Assembly: GCF_900142545.1 (NCBI RefSeq)
Contig: NZ_FRBF01000003.1
Span: forward strand, 62,001 to 126,000
Source: Fibrobacter sp. UWT2
GTDB lineage: Bacteria > Fibrobacterota > Fibrobacteria > Fibrobacterales > Fibrobacteraceae
Reading direction: 5' to 3'
DNA: 64,000 bases
Notes under the pieces: model-generated
Told to the model about the DNA's origin: nothing
Seen by the model: only the letters and a program-made list of their open reading frames with translations
Databases searched by the model: none
Program-made: the position numbers and the translations under genes
In this document: positions 7,249-15,337 of the stretch, in pieces
Layout: each line of letters starts with the position of its first letter
Numbering within the stretch: the stretch's first letter is position 1

Positions 7249-10200
7249 TTAGCTAGGAAATGATGCGGAATAGTTGTGCACCAAATCCAATTCCTTCATC
7301 AATTTATATGTTTCCTCAAGAATGGCTATAATTTTATGAAAGTCTTGTGTTTCCTCATATGTAAGCGATTTGTTCATACGATTTTTCAACCATAATTGAG
7401 CTGGTTTATAGCCACCTATAAAGAGATTCCAAGCTATTTCGGGAACATTTGCAAAATATTGTTTTTTATTAATAAACACCTTACCTGTTACTGCAGCATC
7501 ATTGTTTTGATTCTCACAATCTTTTTCGAACCTTATATCATCAACCATGTTTTTGTTATCTTCGCCAGAAATGGGGAATGATGTGGCGAATGATTGCAAA
7601 TTTACATCATTTTCGGCCAAATGCAATTTTCGAAGTTTTGTACCTAATGCAGCAATTTTCTCAAAACACGCCTTGTTTTTGGGATAAGGAATGCGCGGAA
7701 TTTCATCCTTCAAGAATTCCTTAAAACGCATTTGGTAACTTGGTGTAAAAAGAACACCATAGATATAGTCAAATATCTGTTCGGGAGTACTGCTCGCCTT
7801 TATTATTTTATTTATTTTGTCCCATATTTTTTTCTCCAAATTTGGTTTTGGTGTCTCTCCAAGTTTGGCTTCAGCTTCTGAAGGATGAAGGTAGAGAGGG
7901 AAAACCCTCAAACTATCTGCTTCAGAGTCTAAAAAATGAATATCAGTTATTCCATTTGTTGCAAAAAAATACATTGTACTTAATTGCCTGTTTTTTCTCG
8001 TTGCAATTAGCGCAATATTCTTCTTTAATAAATGCTTCATTACAGGATACGCTGGACGAGAAATAATCGTTTCATCATAGTAAATATATTTACTATCTAA
8101 TGGCTTGAAACAACATTTTCGAATTTTTTGTTCATCAAATATTTTCTTATCAATTCTATGAGATAATTTGTACGAGCTTGAATCCCTTATATCATATTTT
8201 ATGGCATCTTCTTCATCATATGAGTGTGAGAGTAATTTTAAAATTCTGGAACTCAGTTGTTCTTTTTTATAGTCGTAAAATAATGTATCGCGGTCTGTTT
8301 TAATGCCAGAATTATTGATTGACATCAATTCATCGATTTTAAAACCTTTAACATATTCAGGTTTAGCTGAAAGATCTTTTGGAATGTAATAATAATTAGG
8401 GGAACATGGTTTTAATTTAATCCAAGGGATTTTGCTAAATCCCATTGTGTTGAGAAAGTTGAATTTGTCGGAGCGTTTTCCGTACACATCATAATAATAA
8501 ACCTCAGCAAGACAGTTTCTTTTTTTCTCTTGGTTGGCCAGATTTTTTTTCACAAAAATATTAATGCTTACACCAGATCGAATTTTAAAAATATTTTGAT
8601 CTTTACCGTCATTCGTTTCGCCCTTGATTTGACTACCATGCAAATTGAGAATGTAAATCTCATCAAATACATCCATAAGCGATTTGCGCATTTGCAATCG
8701 AGTTGGCTCATCAATAAAGCTATTGTTTGTAATATACGCTAATATACCACCTCCGTCATTTTTCTCTATATAATATTGACCCAGACGTATAAATTTAATA
8801 TAATCATCATCAAGATTAATCTTTGTTTCGTTCAAACCTTCTTTATAATCATTTATTTTCTCTAGTATCCAGGAACTTTTGTTAGAACTAAAATTACTAT
8901 AGGGAGGATTTCCGAGCATTACCATTACAGGTGTGTCTTTTTTTATTCTATTCGCTTCTTTTGCTTCAGTGGCAAGGAAATCAAAGAAAAGAGGCTCTAT
9001 ATTATTGTCTGTATTTTCAAGTGCATTTGTCAAAAAAATTTTCAATCGTCGATCACTTTTTGAAACATACCCCTTTTGTGAAAGAACCATATCCATTTTA
9101 AGATGAGCTATAGCATAAGGAGCCATCATAATTTCAAAGCCGTTCAAGCGAGGCAACAAATGTTCTTCAACATAGTTTTGCCAAGCGCCCTGATCACCCT
9201 TCACATTTTCCCAAATTTTGTTAATAACCTCTGTAAGGAAGGTTCCCGTTCCCGCCGCTGGATCTAAAACCTGTACTTTATGATATTCTTTTAAATCAAA
9301 TCTTTTTCTTGTTTTTGTTCGATTGTCTGTATACAAAGCGTTACTTTGTTTTAATTGAACTTTACTGTAATCAGCCAGTCCCATAGGCAAATTCCAACTT
9401 TTTTTTAGTATTTCATCTACCGAATTTACAATAAATGTTACAACTGGTAACGGTGTGTAGAAAACGCCATATTTCTTTATTAAATCAGGATCATATTCTT
9501 TTAAGAAAAATTCATAGAAATAAGTCATGGGATCTTTAGTCCCGCTCTTATCTCCAAAATTTTTCATTACATTATGAATGTCTGTAACTTTGAATATCTC
9601 TACCAAATCATTAATAATCCATACAATATTCTCTTCAACACCGAATGTTGCGATATTTTGAAAAATTTTGCGTAAGAAAGGGTTTGTTTTGGGGATCAGT
9701 TCAGCGGCTTCTAATCTACTGAAAGTTTCAGGCGTTTTATCGTGAAGTCTTGCCGCAAACATTCCATAAGCAATCGTTTGTGCATAAATATCAGAAAACG
9801 ATTTTTGGCTTAAATCGGTTATTAAATGATGTTGAAATTCTATCCATTGCTTTGATAAGGCGCCTTTTTTTTCATCATCCTTTTCTTCGTTTTCTATTTC
9901 TAGAGTTCTAAAAATGATGTCTGCAAGTAATTTTGCCTTGGCAGCCATAATCTTAGCAAGTTGTTTTGGGCTAGTTATCTTTTGAGGAGTTGCATTTGCC
10001 AAATGCCCAACCATTTCTATGAACTTGGGAATATTGTCATTGATTATAGCTATCTTACACCCCTTGACATCCGCAATTCGAACACTATCTACAAAAGCCC
10101 CTTCTTCATACAAATGGAAATCCAAATAGTCTGTAAATACAATGTGACTGAGAGCTTTTTTGTACCTGTCGAATTGTTCTTTGTTGCCAGTGATTCTATT

Positions 10201-10476
10201 CCCATCAAGATCGTTGTCGCCAACATCTTTGGTTTCTATGTATGCAACGGGAATTGATGCGTTATCTTGACCTTTAGATATTGTAATATCTGGAGCACCA
10301 CATTCAATACGACGTTCTTCATTCCTAACAATGAAGTTGGAAAGAAGCTTACTTAACATTTCTACTAGCGCAGGACGGTAACTATGCTCTGTCGCTTTAT
10401 CTGCAACGAAATCTTTAGAAATTTTGTTGACATACTCTTCAACAACTTTAGTTTTAGTTTCTTGTGTATCGGCCAT
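7249..10476 (-). CDS. One-polypeptide restriction-modification enzyme (Type IIG/ISP-like, N6-adenine)
   Basis: A 1075-residue enzyme combining cleavage and methylation. The N-terminal PD-(D/E)XK nuclease reads APDITI (P63-D64) and YIETKD (E81-x-K83). A helical linker follows, then a gamma-class N6-adenine methyltransferase with SAM motif LDPAAGTGTFL (about 404-414) and catalytic NPPY (about 523-526). The remaining about 500 residues would be the target recognition domain. No helicase motifs are seen, so it is not a full ISP enzyme with translocase, although the C-terminal region resembles that family. It starts at ATG 10476 behind GGAGAG. The gene is strongly A+T-rich relative to the core genes of the window, which suggests recent transfer. 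It is a stand-alone defence module needing no separate methylase. Confidence 0.85.
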   Translation of the reverse strand: MADTQETKTKVVEEYVNKISKDFVADKATEHSYRPALVEMLSKLLSNFIVRNEERRIECGAPDITISKGQDNASIPVAYIETKDVGDNDLDGNRITGNKEQFDRYKKALSHIVFTDYLDFHLYEEGAFVDSVRIADVKGCKIAIINDNIPKFIEMVGHLANATPQKITSPKQLAKIMAAKAKLLADIIFRTLEIENEEKDDEKKGALSKQWIEFQHHLITDLSQKSFSDIYAQTIAYGMFAARLHDKTPETFSRLEAAELIPKTNPFLRKIFQNIATFGVEENIVWIINDLVEIFKVTDIHNVMKNFGDKSGTKDPMTYFYEFFLKEYDPDLIKKYGVFYTPLPVVTFIVNSVDEILKKSWNLPMGLADYSKVQLKQSNALYTDNRTKTRKRFDLKEYHKVQVLDPAAGTGTFLTEVINKIWENVKGDQGAWQNYVEEHLLPRLNGFEIMMAPYAIAHLKMDMVLSQKGYVSKSDRRLKIFLTNALENTDNNIEPLFFDFLATEAKEANRIKKDTPVMVMLGNPPYSNFSSNKSSWILEKINDYKEGLNETKINLDDDYIKFIRLGQYYIEKNDGGGILAYITNNSFIDEPTRLQMRKSLMDVFDEIYILNLHGSQIKGETNDGKDQNIFKIRSGVSINIFVKKNLANQEKKRNCLAEVYYYDVYGKRSDKFNFLNTMGFSKIPWIKLKPCSPNYYYIPKDLSAKPEYVKGFKIDELMSINNSGIKTDRDTLFYDYKKEQLSSRILKLLSHSYDEEDAIKYDIRDSSSYKLSHRIDKKIFDEQKIRKCCFKPLDSKYIYYDETIISRPAYPVMKHLLKKNIALIATRKNRQLSTMYFFATNGITDIHFLDSEADSLRVFPLYLHPSEAEAKLGETPKPNLEKKIWDKINKIIKASSTPEQIFDYIYGVLFTPSYQMRFKEFLKDEIPRIPYPKNKACFEKIAALGTKLRKLHLAENDVNLQSFATSFPISGEDNKNMVDDIRFEKDCENQNNDAAVTGKVFINKKQYFANVPEIAWNLFIGGYKPAQLWLKNRMNKSLTYEETQDFHKIIAILEETYKLMKELDLVHNYSASFPS

Positions 10477-10619
10477 GGTAGCTCTCCATAATACATTGAA
10501 AGTGGTAGTTTCAGGATTGAGAATAAGAGTCGAAACTCAAAAAATCCTGTCGCTCCGCACCATTCGGTACGGGGCTATGTCACGGAAAAAGATAGTAAAA
10601 AAAACAAAGAATAAGGCGA

Positions 10620-10979
10620 TTAGAACCAGAAATAGATTGGTTTGCCCATTTCCTTCGCCTTGCGTAACGCTTGCATCAGTTTTTCAAACGCTGCTTTCTC
10701 CAGTTCTCCGGTTTTCTTGTTCCGAAAATTTTCGGCGATGGCGATAGCCGCGTCGACCTTGCCTGCAGGAAGCTCTTCGTTTTCGTAACGGTCGATAAGC
10801 GTTTCCAATTTCTCGTTGAATGCGCTATAGATGTCCCATAAGGTCTCGTTTTCCTTTTCGAACATTTTGAACTGCACAAAATGGTGCAACTGGCGGTGTT
10901 CCGGATCAGTATTTATATATATGGTCCAGTCATCATTCAAGTCGTGAATTGGGATAAAGATTTCGTCGTAGCGTTCCAT
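10620..10979 (-). CDS. Small acidic protein, possible immunity-type partner
   Basis: A 119-residue, Glu-rich, probably helical protein (MERYDEIFIPIHDLNDDW...) with no domain I recognise and no signal peptide. Its start codon overlaps the stop of the upstream frame in the sequence TAATG, behind CAGGAG, so the two are translationally coupled. Small acidic proteins in this position are often immunity proteins or antitoxins for the preceding gene; here that preceding gene appears broken. Function is inferred from context only. Confidence 0.65.
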   Translation of the reverse strand: MERYDEIFIPIHDLNDDWTIYINTDPEHRQLHHFVQFKMFEKENETLWDIYSAFNEKLETLIDRYENEELPAGKVDAAIAIAENFRNKKTGELEKAAFEKLMQALRKAKEMGKPIYFWF

Positions 10980-11252
10980 TACATTTCGCTCCTGTATTTA
11001 ATCCTGAAATGAGTTAATGCTTCACGCTCGGCTTTGGACCGACCATGCTGTTTGCCATTCGCGTCAATATAATTTCGCACATCTTTACCATGTATGTCAA
11101 GATACAAATTATATGGAATACTTTTATCCTGCAATCGCAGATAACCTCCACCGATATCGGCTACTACAGAAATTTTCGTCTTTTCGTTATGATCAAGTAG
11201 CCTCGCCTTTCTATGCTCATGTCAAAGAAATTGGCTGATGCTCTCGGGACAT
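10979..11252 (-). pseudogene. Frameshifted small gene coupled to the 119-aa gene
   Basis: On the minus strand a frame starting ATG at 11252 (MSREHQPISL...) hits a stop at 11217-11219. A second frame, open from 11221 to the stop at 10979, continues in the same style (HEHRKARLLDHNEKTKI, then LYLDIHGKDVRNY, then HGRSKAEREALTHFRIKYR) but has no start codon of its own. A one-base shift in the TTGACATGAG stretch near 11220 joins them into a His/Lys/Arg-rich protein of about 90 residues. That composition would suit a nucleic-acid-acting toxin domain, but I cannot assign a family. Either a decayed gene, a sequencing error or a recoding site. Confidence 0.5.
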
Positions 11253-11308
11253 CTTATTTGATGTTTTTCCGCGAAAATAAAAGCAAGTTATAGTCTGTCG
11301 TAATCCAA

Positions 11309-11899
11309 CTAATTTCTTTTCTTCGTCGTTACAGGATATACGTGCCTGATTTCTTGCTTGTGCGGAGAGCGCCCTTTATACGTACTTTCGATTCGATATT
11401 CGTCAAACGAATTGCGTTGGGGCAAACATTCCATTTCGGCGAGTTCAAGTAGCGCTTTAAGCCAAGTGGTAGCGCAAGTGCACGTGATGCCGTTCATTTC
11501 CCAGCGAATTAAAGGTGGATGGGCGGCGTCGGGACTTGACCCATTTCCCCAACTTGCATCATGTTTCCAGTATGTGAGTTTGCCGATTTGTTCCGTTAGC
11601 GTTTCTGGGATTTCCTCAAATACGATATACCCTCCACCAAACCTGCCGGGATGCCCTGAACAGCAATAACGAGTCCTGCAGCCATCCATGCTGTTAAGCC
11701 GCATAATGGTATCCGCCAGCGCCGTATCAACGGCTCTGTAACCGTCCTTGTGCAGAAAATCAAGTTCCTGAACGTTTATCGGGGTTTCACTGATATAGCG
11801 ACGCTTTTCAAAGTTTACGAAAGTTATATCAGACTGTAACATGTTGCTGATTTTCGGACTCTCCATATCTCTAACGAATGTTATTTCTGTCTTTTTCAT
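11309..11899 (-). CDS. Protein of unknown function with GCRTRYCCSGHPG motif
   Basis: A 196-residue cytoplasmic protein. The central stretch GCRTRYCCSGHPGRFGGGY-IVFEE (about residues 73-96) combines a Cys-Cys-Ser-Gly-His motif with a Gly-rich turn; a similar Cys/Ser-Gly-His pattern occurs in small phage-associated proteins and faintly recalls the TYW3-type fold. A second Cys pair lies in GITCTCATTW. The N-terminus (MKKTEITFVRDMESPK) lacks a signal peptide. The upstream region at 11918-11951 holds an element related to the island dyad. I do not assign a function. Confidence 0.6.
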   Translation of the reverse strand: MKKTEITFVRDMESPKISNMLQSDITFVNFEKRRYISETPINVQELDFLHKDGYRAVDTALADTIMRLNSMDGCRTRYCCSGHPGRFGGGYIVFEEIPETLTEQIGKLTYWKHDASWGNGSSPDAAHPPLIRWEMNGITCTCATTWLKALLELAEMECLPQRNSFDEYRIESTYKGRSPHKQEIRHVYPVTTKKRN

Positions 11900-11917
11900 A
11901 TTTTACCATTCTGACCA

Positions 11918-11951
11918 AAAATATATCGTTAAAGCGACAATTAGTGAAGCG
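11918..11951 (-). promoter_or_regulatory. Island element H (weaker copy, minus strand)
   Basis: Read on the minus strand, GTCGCT (11933-11938) is preceded by AATT and followed after 7 nt by TATATT (11920-11925) or after 9 nt by TATTTT. The left half-site (CGCTTC) is poor. It lies 20-50 nt before the start of the CCSGH gene at 11899, the same place as in better copies. Confidence 0.4.
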
Positions 11952-12012
11952 TGGAAAATGTACTTTATGGCCCCATTCAAAGTCTTTGCCGTAATACAGG
12001 ATTCCGTTTTTA

Positions 12013-12219
12013 CTAAATATCCCACGGACCGTCCGAGATGTCTTCCGGATGGGCGTAGACATACGCGCTCGATGCAGGCTCAAGCTTGGCAAACATGGTG
12101 CAAAAATTCGTATCTCCCTCTTGGACAATGGCCTTCGCAATGCGGTGGACAATTTCTGCAAACGGGGCTTTGCCAGACATTTCGCCGTGAACCTTATCAA
12201 TCAGTTCTTTTTGCGTCAT
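12013..12219 (-). CDS. Small protein of unknown function (68 aa)
   Basis: A 68-residue protein (MTQKELIDKVHGEMSGKAPF...) starting at ATG 12219 behind TAGGAGTG, with element G upstream. The N-terminal half looks helical; the end is acidic (AHPEDISDGPWDI). No recognisable domain. The good ribosome site and upstream element make it more likely real than a chance frame. Confidence 0.55.
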   Translation of the reverse strand: MTQKELIDKVHGEMSGKAPFAEIVHRIAKAIVQEGDTNFCTMFAKLEPASSAYVYAHPEDISDGPWDI

Positions 12220-12251
12220 CTTATTTCACTCCTAAAAATGTTGACGCTGTA

Positions 12252-12285
12252 AAGATACCTTAGGTAAGCGACAAATGCTGACGGA
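12252..12285 (-). promoter_or_regulatory. Island element G (minus strand)
   Basis: On the minus strand TCCGTC (12280-12285), 7-nt spacer AGCATTT, GTCGCT (12267-12272), then exactly 9 nt and TATCTT (12252-12257). The start codon of the 68-aa gene is about 33 nt further on. Same geometry as elements A to D on the other strand, which argues against coincidence. Confidence 0.6.
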
Positions 12286-12334
12286 TGGAACTGTTTATGA
12301 AACAAAAGTTTCTTTTCCCAGCAAAAAGAGATGT

Positions 12335-13009
12335 TTAAAGTTTAAGTTTTACGATATAAACATGATCTTTGTCTAATTTAACCGGTTTATTTATATCTAA
12401 AATTACAAGTTTATCATTTAGATTGTATTTTTTCTCATAGCTCTTTTTAAACTCTTCAACAGCATCTGAGGAGCTATAATGAACTGAGGAGCTATCATCA
12501 TAGCGATTGTAATCTAGGATGACTAGAAACTTGTAATAATCCTTTAAACTTAGTTCATGTTTATCTCCTCCCTTCTTTTCTTTGGCGTCCAACAACCCGT
12601 TGATGTCTTTTGTTAAACCGGATTTTTGGCTTGCCCCATATTTGTTTCCTGCGTATGGAATATTTGCCTTGACTTCCGCTATGATTGGATTCTTGAAAAA
12701 GTCATATCCATTCGCGTTTACATTTACAGCCGCATTATCTTTAAGCAACTCATCTGTGTTTTTTAATTCATTCGGAATGGAGCCCGGAGTATTTGCAAAT
12801 ATGTTTTTCAAGTTTTTTATAAATTTAATTGTCAATTCTTTTGTAATCATATTATTGATAGGGTTTAGTGCTCTTTTAAGTTCTAGCAAATCGCTTAAGT
12901 TGATTTTTTCTTTTAGTGACGTTGGTTTGCTGAGCACGTTGTTCAGTGCGTTTGACAATTCGTTTTTATCTATCTTATCATTGGTATTCTTCTTTGTTTT
13001 ATTATCCAT
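12335..13009 (-). CDS. A+T-rich unknown with PD-(D/E)XK-nuclease-like motif
   Basis: A 224-residue, Lys/Asn-rich protein. Residues about 100-135 read NGYDFFKNPIIAEVKANIPY and then GASQKSGLTKDINGLLDAK, which fits the D-x(n)-E-x-K core of PD-(D/E)XK nucleases (D of YDFF, E-V-K of AEVKA) followed by a helix with Gln/Lys. The strand KDYYKFLVILDYN follows, as expected for the fold. The first about 90 residues are helical. The gene is alone, strongly A+T-rich, and faces the Fic gene across a 290-bp A+T-rich gap. A restriction-type nuclease is plausible; the motif is short and I may be over-reading it. Confidence 0.6.
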   Translation of the reverse strand: MDNKTKKNTNDKIDKNELSNALNNVLSKPTSLKEKINLSDLLELKRALNPINNMITKELTIKFIKNLKNIFANTPGSIPNELKNTDELLKDNAAVNVNANGYDFFKNPIIAEVKANIPYAGNKYGASQKSGLTKDINGLLDAKEKKGGDKHELSLKDYYKFLVILDYNRYDDSSSVHYSSSDAVEEFKKSYEKKYNLNDKLVILDINKPVKLDKDHVYIVKLKL

Positions 13010-13296
13010 ATTTTTTTCCTTTGTTTAATTCTTCAATAAATATATACCCAAATTTAAAGATATGGCTAATTATAATGCTATAATTCTTCAAAACGGTTGA
13101 AAAAAAGAAATTCTATAAAATATAGCACTATAATTTACCAAAAATGCCTAAAATTTAGATTTTGGGATAAACGGGCCTTTCATATTCATTTTTTGTTGAA
13201 TCTCTAAAAATATCTTTTGTATATGACAGTATTTGTCGTATAATATGTGTATATTTACGATGATTTCGTTGACGAACTTTACAAAAAGAGGCTCTT
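13010..13296. other. A+T-rich divergent intergenic region
   Basis: About 290 bp between the minus-strand nuclease-like gene and the Fic gene. It is very A+T-rich, with two near-copies of GC(A)CTATAATT (around 13075 and 13125) and element C at the right end. No RNA gene or further open frame is supported. Confidence 0.5.
13222..13255 (+). promoter_or_regulatory. Island element C: dyad plus -10 box
   Basis: TATGAC (13222-13227), 7-nt spacer AGTATTT, GTCGTA (13235-13240), 9 nt, TATATT (13250-13255). It precedes the Fic gene start by 41 nt. The left half-site varies from TGCGAC but the right half and both spacings are kept. Confidence 0.7.
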
Positions 13297-13818
13297 ATGA
13301 ACAACGATACCCTTTCACTTGTTGACGTGGTGACGGATTACGCTTTTGCGCTGGATACGCTGGACGATTACGACCACCAGCGGCTTGTGCTGCGCAAGTC
13401 TGCCAATGCGGAAAAGTTCCATGCGACATACGAGAACGCGATGGCGGCGATTCAGGGGCTCAAGGAGAAGTTCGGCGGTAGCGAGTTGTTCGGGCATGAG
13501 AAGGACGAATCTTTCAAAAGCAGCATCGGACAGGTTTACCAGACTTTTGGCGGTGTGGAGCTTTACCCGAGTGTTGAGCAGAAGGCGGCAATGCTTCTCT
13601 ATCTCGTCACGAAAAATCATTCGTTCAGTGACGGCAACAAACGCATCGCGGCAACACTCTTCTTGTGGTTTCTGCTGAATAACGGCATCTTGTATAAGGA
13701 TGATGGATCCAAGCGTATTGCTGATGCTACGCTTGTGACCATGACGCTGATGATTGCAGAGAGTCGCCCCGAAGACATGGAAATGATGGTGAAGGTCGTG
13801 GTGAATTTGATGAGGTGA
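13297..13818 (+). CDS. RhuM-type Fic-domain protein lacking the N-terminal domain
   Basis: A 173-residue protein matching the C-terminal part of RhuM-family 'virulence' proteins. It carries YTFGGVELYPS-like and KNHSFSDGNKRIAATLF (about residues 106-122), the Fic motif H-x-F-x-D-G-N-K-R. The Lys in place of the second Gly is usual for the RhuM/Doc side of the family. Fic domains transfer AMP or phosphate onto proteins. RhuM proteins normally have about 150 extra N-terminal residues with a DNA-binding-like domain; here translation starts at the Fic part (MNNDTLSLVDVV), so the protein is either a natural solo Fic or a truncated gene. It is the first gene of an operon with a metallophosphoesterase and is preceded by element C. 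Confidence 0.8.
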   Translation: MNNDTLSLVDVVTDYAFALDTLDDYDHQRLVLRKSANAEKFHATYENAMAAIQGLKEKFGGSELFGHEKDESFKSSIGQVYQTFGGVELYPSVEQKAAMLLYLVTKNHSFSDGNKRIAATLFLWFLLNNGILYKDDGSKRIADATLVTMTLMIAESRPEDMEMMVKVVVNLMR

Positions 13819-13820
13819 TT

Positions 13821-14546
13821 ATGAGTAGCGAACGACAACTATGGATATGCGGGGACATTCACGGCGAATTGTCCGAGCTTGTTCGGAATTCGGTGAATCG
13901 TGGGATATCGTGCGCCGATATCCTGGTTGTCGGTGATTTTGGTGCGGGTTTCGGTCGCCCGAAATCGATGGATGTTGCCTACAGCAGGGTGTGTGCATCA
14001 CTTGAAAAAAATGACATTTGCATATACACGATTCGCGGCAATCATGATAATCCTGCGTTTTTTGATGGTTTGCATGATTTTGAATGGCTGCATTTTTTGT
14101 CGGACCACCGCATAATTGAACTTTGCGGCAAGAGAATTTACCCTATCGGTGGGGCTGTTTCTGCCGACATAGATTTTGTTGATCCTCTAATCCGCAAATC
14201 ACGGCGAATGATAAACGATACCCTAATCAGGATGGGCTCTTCTAAACGCATCTGGTGGCCTGATGAGGCTCCTGTGCCGATTGTTGAAAGTTTCCCCACT
14301 GCTGTAGATATTGTTGCGTCGCACGAGGCTCCGCTTTCGTTTGCACCGCCCCTTGTGCGGGCCGATTATGTGCGAGATGAATCTTGGATGAAGATTGTTG
14401 AATCGCGTAAATACTTGGATTATGTTTTGCAGATTGTCAAACCGACCTTGTGGTTTTACGGGCATTATCATTGCTGTTATGAGGGAAATTATCAAAAAAC
14501 ACATTATCGCTGCCTCGATATTGCCGAGATGGTGCAAGTTGTTTAA
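13821..14546 (+). CDS. Metallophosphoesterase (calcineurin-like)
   Basis: A 241-residue calcineurin-type phosphoesterase. All metal motifs are present: GDIHGE (about residue 11), VGDFGAGFG (about 40), RGNHDN (about 74), a His in ASHEAP, and YGHYHCC near the C-terminus. The ATG at 13821 with GAGG 5 nt upstream is preferred over the GTG at 13815, which overlaps the Fic stop. The 2-nt gap to the Fic gene means coupled expression. A phosphodiesterase paired with a Fic enzyme could remove the Fic modification or act as a co-effector on nucleotides; this is inference. Substrate unknown. Confidence 0.8.
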   Translation: MSSERQLWICGDIHGELSELVRNSVNRGISCADILVVGDFGAGFGRPKSMDVAYSRVCASLEKNDICIYTIRGNHDNPAFFDGLHDFEWLHFLSDHRIIELCGKRIYPIGGAVSADIDFVDPLIRKSRRMINDTLIRMGSSKRIWWPDEAPVPIVESFPTAVDIVASHEAPLSFAPPLVRADYVRDESWMKIVESRKYLDYVLQIVKPTLWFYGHYHCCYEGNYQKTHYRCLDIAEMVQVV

Positions 14547-14557
14547 AAATTATAGCA

Positions 14558-14591
14558 TGCGTCTGTAATTGTCGTGTTAGTGCGATATATT
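14558..14591 (+). promoter_or_regulatory. Island element D with leaderless start
   Basis: TGCGTC (14558-14563), 7-nt spacer TGTAATT, GTCGTG (14571-14576), 9 nt, TATATT (14586-14591). Only 6 nt separate the -10 box from the ATG at 14598, exactly where transcription would begin, so the mRNA is probably leaderless. This supports reading TATATT as a true -10 box. Confidence 0.7.
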
Positions 14592-14597
14592 TGTATT

Positions 14598-15332
14598 ATG
14601 CTTGACAAAAATTCATCATCTGAAATTACGCCGAAAAATCGTGAAGATTTGATTCGGCTGATTAGTGAAACAATCAAAAATGATGGTCCGAATTGTGACC
14701 TAAATTTTATCGATGTATCCTGTCTCGATGATATGAGAGGCGTATTTTCTTACCCAAATCAAATTTTTAACGGAGACATCTCGCGGTGGGATGTGTCTAA
14801 CGTGAAAAACATGTCTCATATGTTTTTCAACTCTCAATTTAATGGGGATGTTAGTCAATGGAATGTTTCCCATGTAACAGATATGTCGAGCTTGTTTGAA
14901 AGATCCGTTTTTAACGGTGATATAAGTCTTTGGAATGTATCGAATGTTGAAAACATGCATGCGATGTTTCTGAATTCTCAATTTACAGGAGATATAAGTC
15001 GATGGAATGTATCCCGTGTAACAAATATGTCTCACATGTTTTGGAAATCGCAATTCAATGGCGACATTAGTCAGTGGAATGTGTCGAATGTTGTTACAAT
15101 GTATGGGCTTTTCGCTTATTCGCAATTTAATGGTGATATAAGCCAATGGAAAACGTCCCGTGTGAGTGACATGTCCTTTATGTTTCTGTGTTCCCAATTC
15201 AACGGTAATATTAGTCAATGGAGTGTGTCGAGCGTAACAGATATGTCTTGGATGTTTTGGAATTCTCAATTCCGAGGCGATATATCTCGATGGAATGTTC
15301 TTGACGAAGCGAATTTAAAACGATTGAAATAA
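14598..15332 (+). CDS. DUF285/BspA-type repeat protein, cytoplasmic
   Basis: A 244-residue protein made of eight 24-residue repeats after a 50-residue head. Each repeat follows FNGDISQW, then NVSNVTNM, then S-MF and a closing NSQ, the DUF285 (Mycoplasma lipoprotein/BspA-like leucine-rich) pattern forming a solenoid for protein binding. Most relatives are surface proteins, but this one has no signal peptide or lipobox and starts MLDKNSSSE, so it should stay in the cytoplasm. The start at ATG 14598 is chosen because the GTG at 14574 would lie inside the dyad. There is no ribosome site; the transcript is probably leaderless. It sits between the Fic/phosphoesterase operon and the WYL regulator and shares their element, which suggests a role as binding or recognition scaffold in the island. 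Confidence 0.75.
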   Translation: MLDKNSSSEITPKNREDLIRLISETIKNDGPNCDLNFIDVSCLDDMRGVFSYPNQIFNGDISRWDVSNVKNMSHMFFNSQFNGDVSQWNVSHVTDMSSLFERSVFNGDISLWNVSNVENMHAMFLNSQFTGDISRWNVSRVTNMSHMFWKSQFNGDISQWNVSNVVTMYGLFAYSQFNGDISQWKTSRVSDMSFMFLCSQFNGNISQWSVSSVTDMSWMFWNSQFRGDISRWNVLDEANLKRLK

Positions 15333-15337
15333 AACTA

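Noticed and set aside
11017-11238. 73-residue plus-strand frame
   Set aside because: Opposite the better-supported minus-strand frame coupled by TAATG to the 119-aa gene.
12582-13028. Hydrophobic 148-residue plus-strand frame looking like a membrane protein
   Set aside because: It is opposite a Lys/Asn-rich gene; complement of AAA/AAT codons reads as Phe/Ile and mimics membrane segments.
14760-15310. 72-bp tandem repeats as a possible CRISPR or satellite array
   Set aside because: They keep the reading frame and encode the 24-residue DUF285 repeats; no variable spacers.
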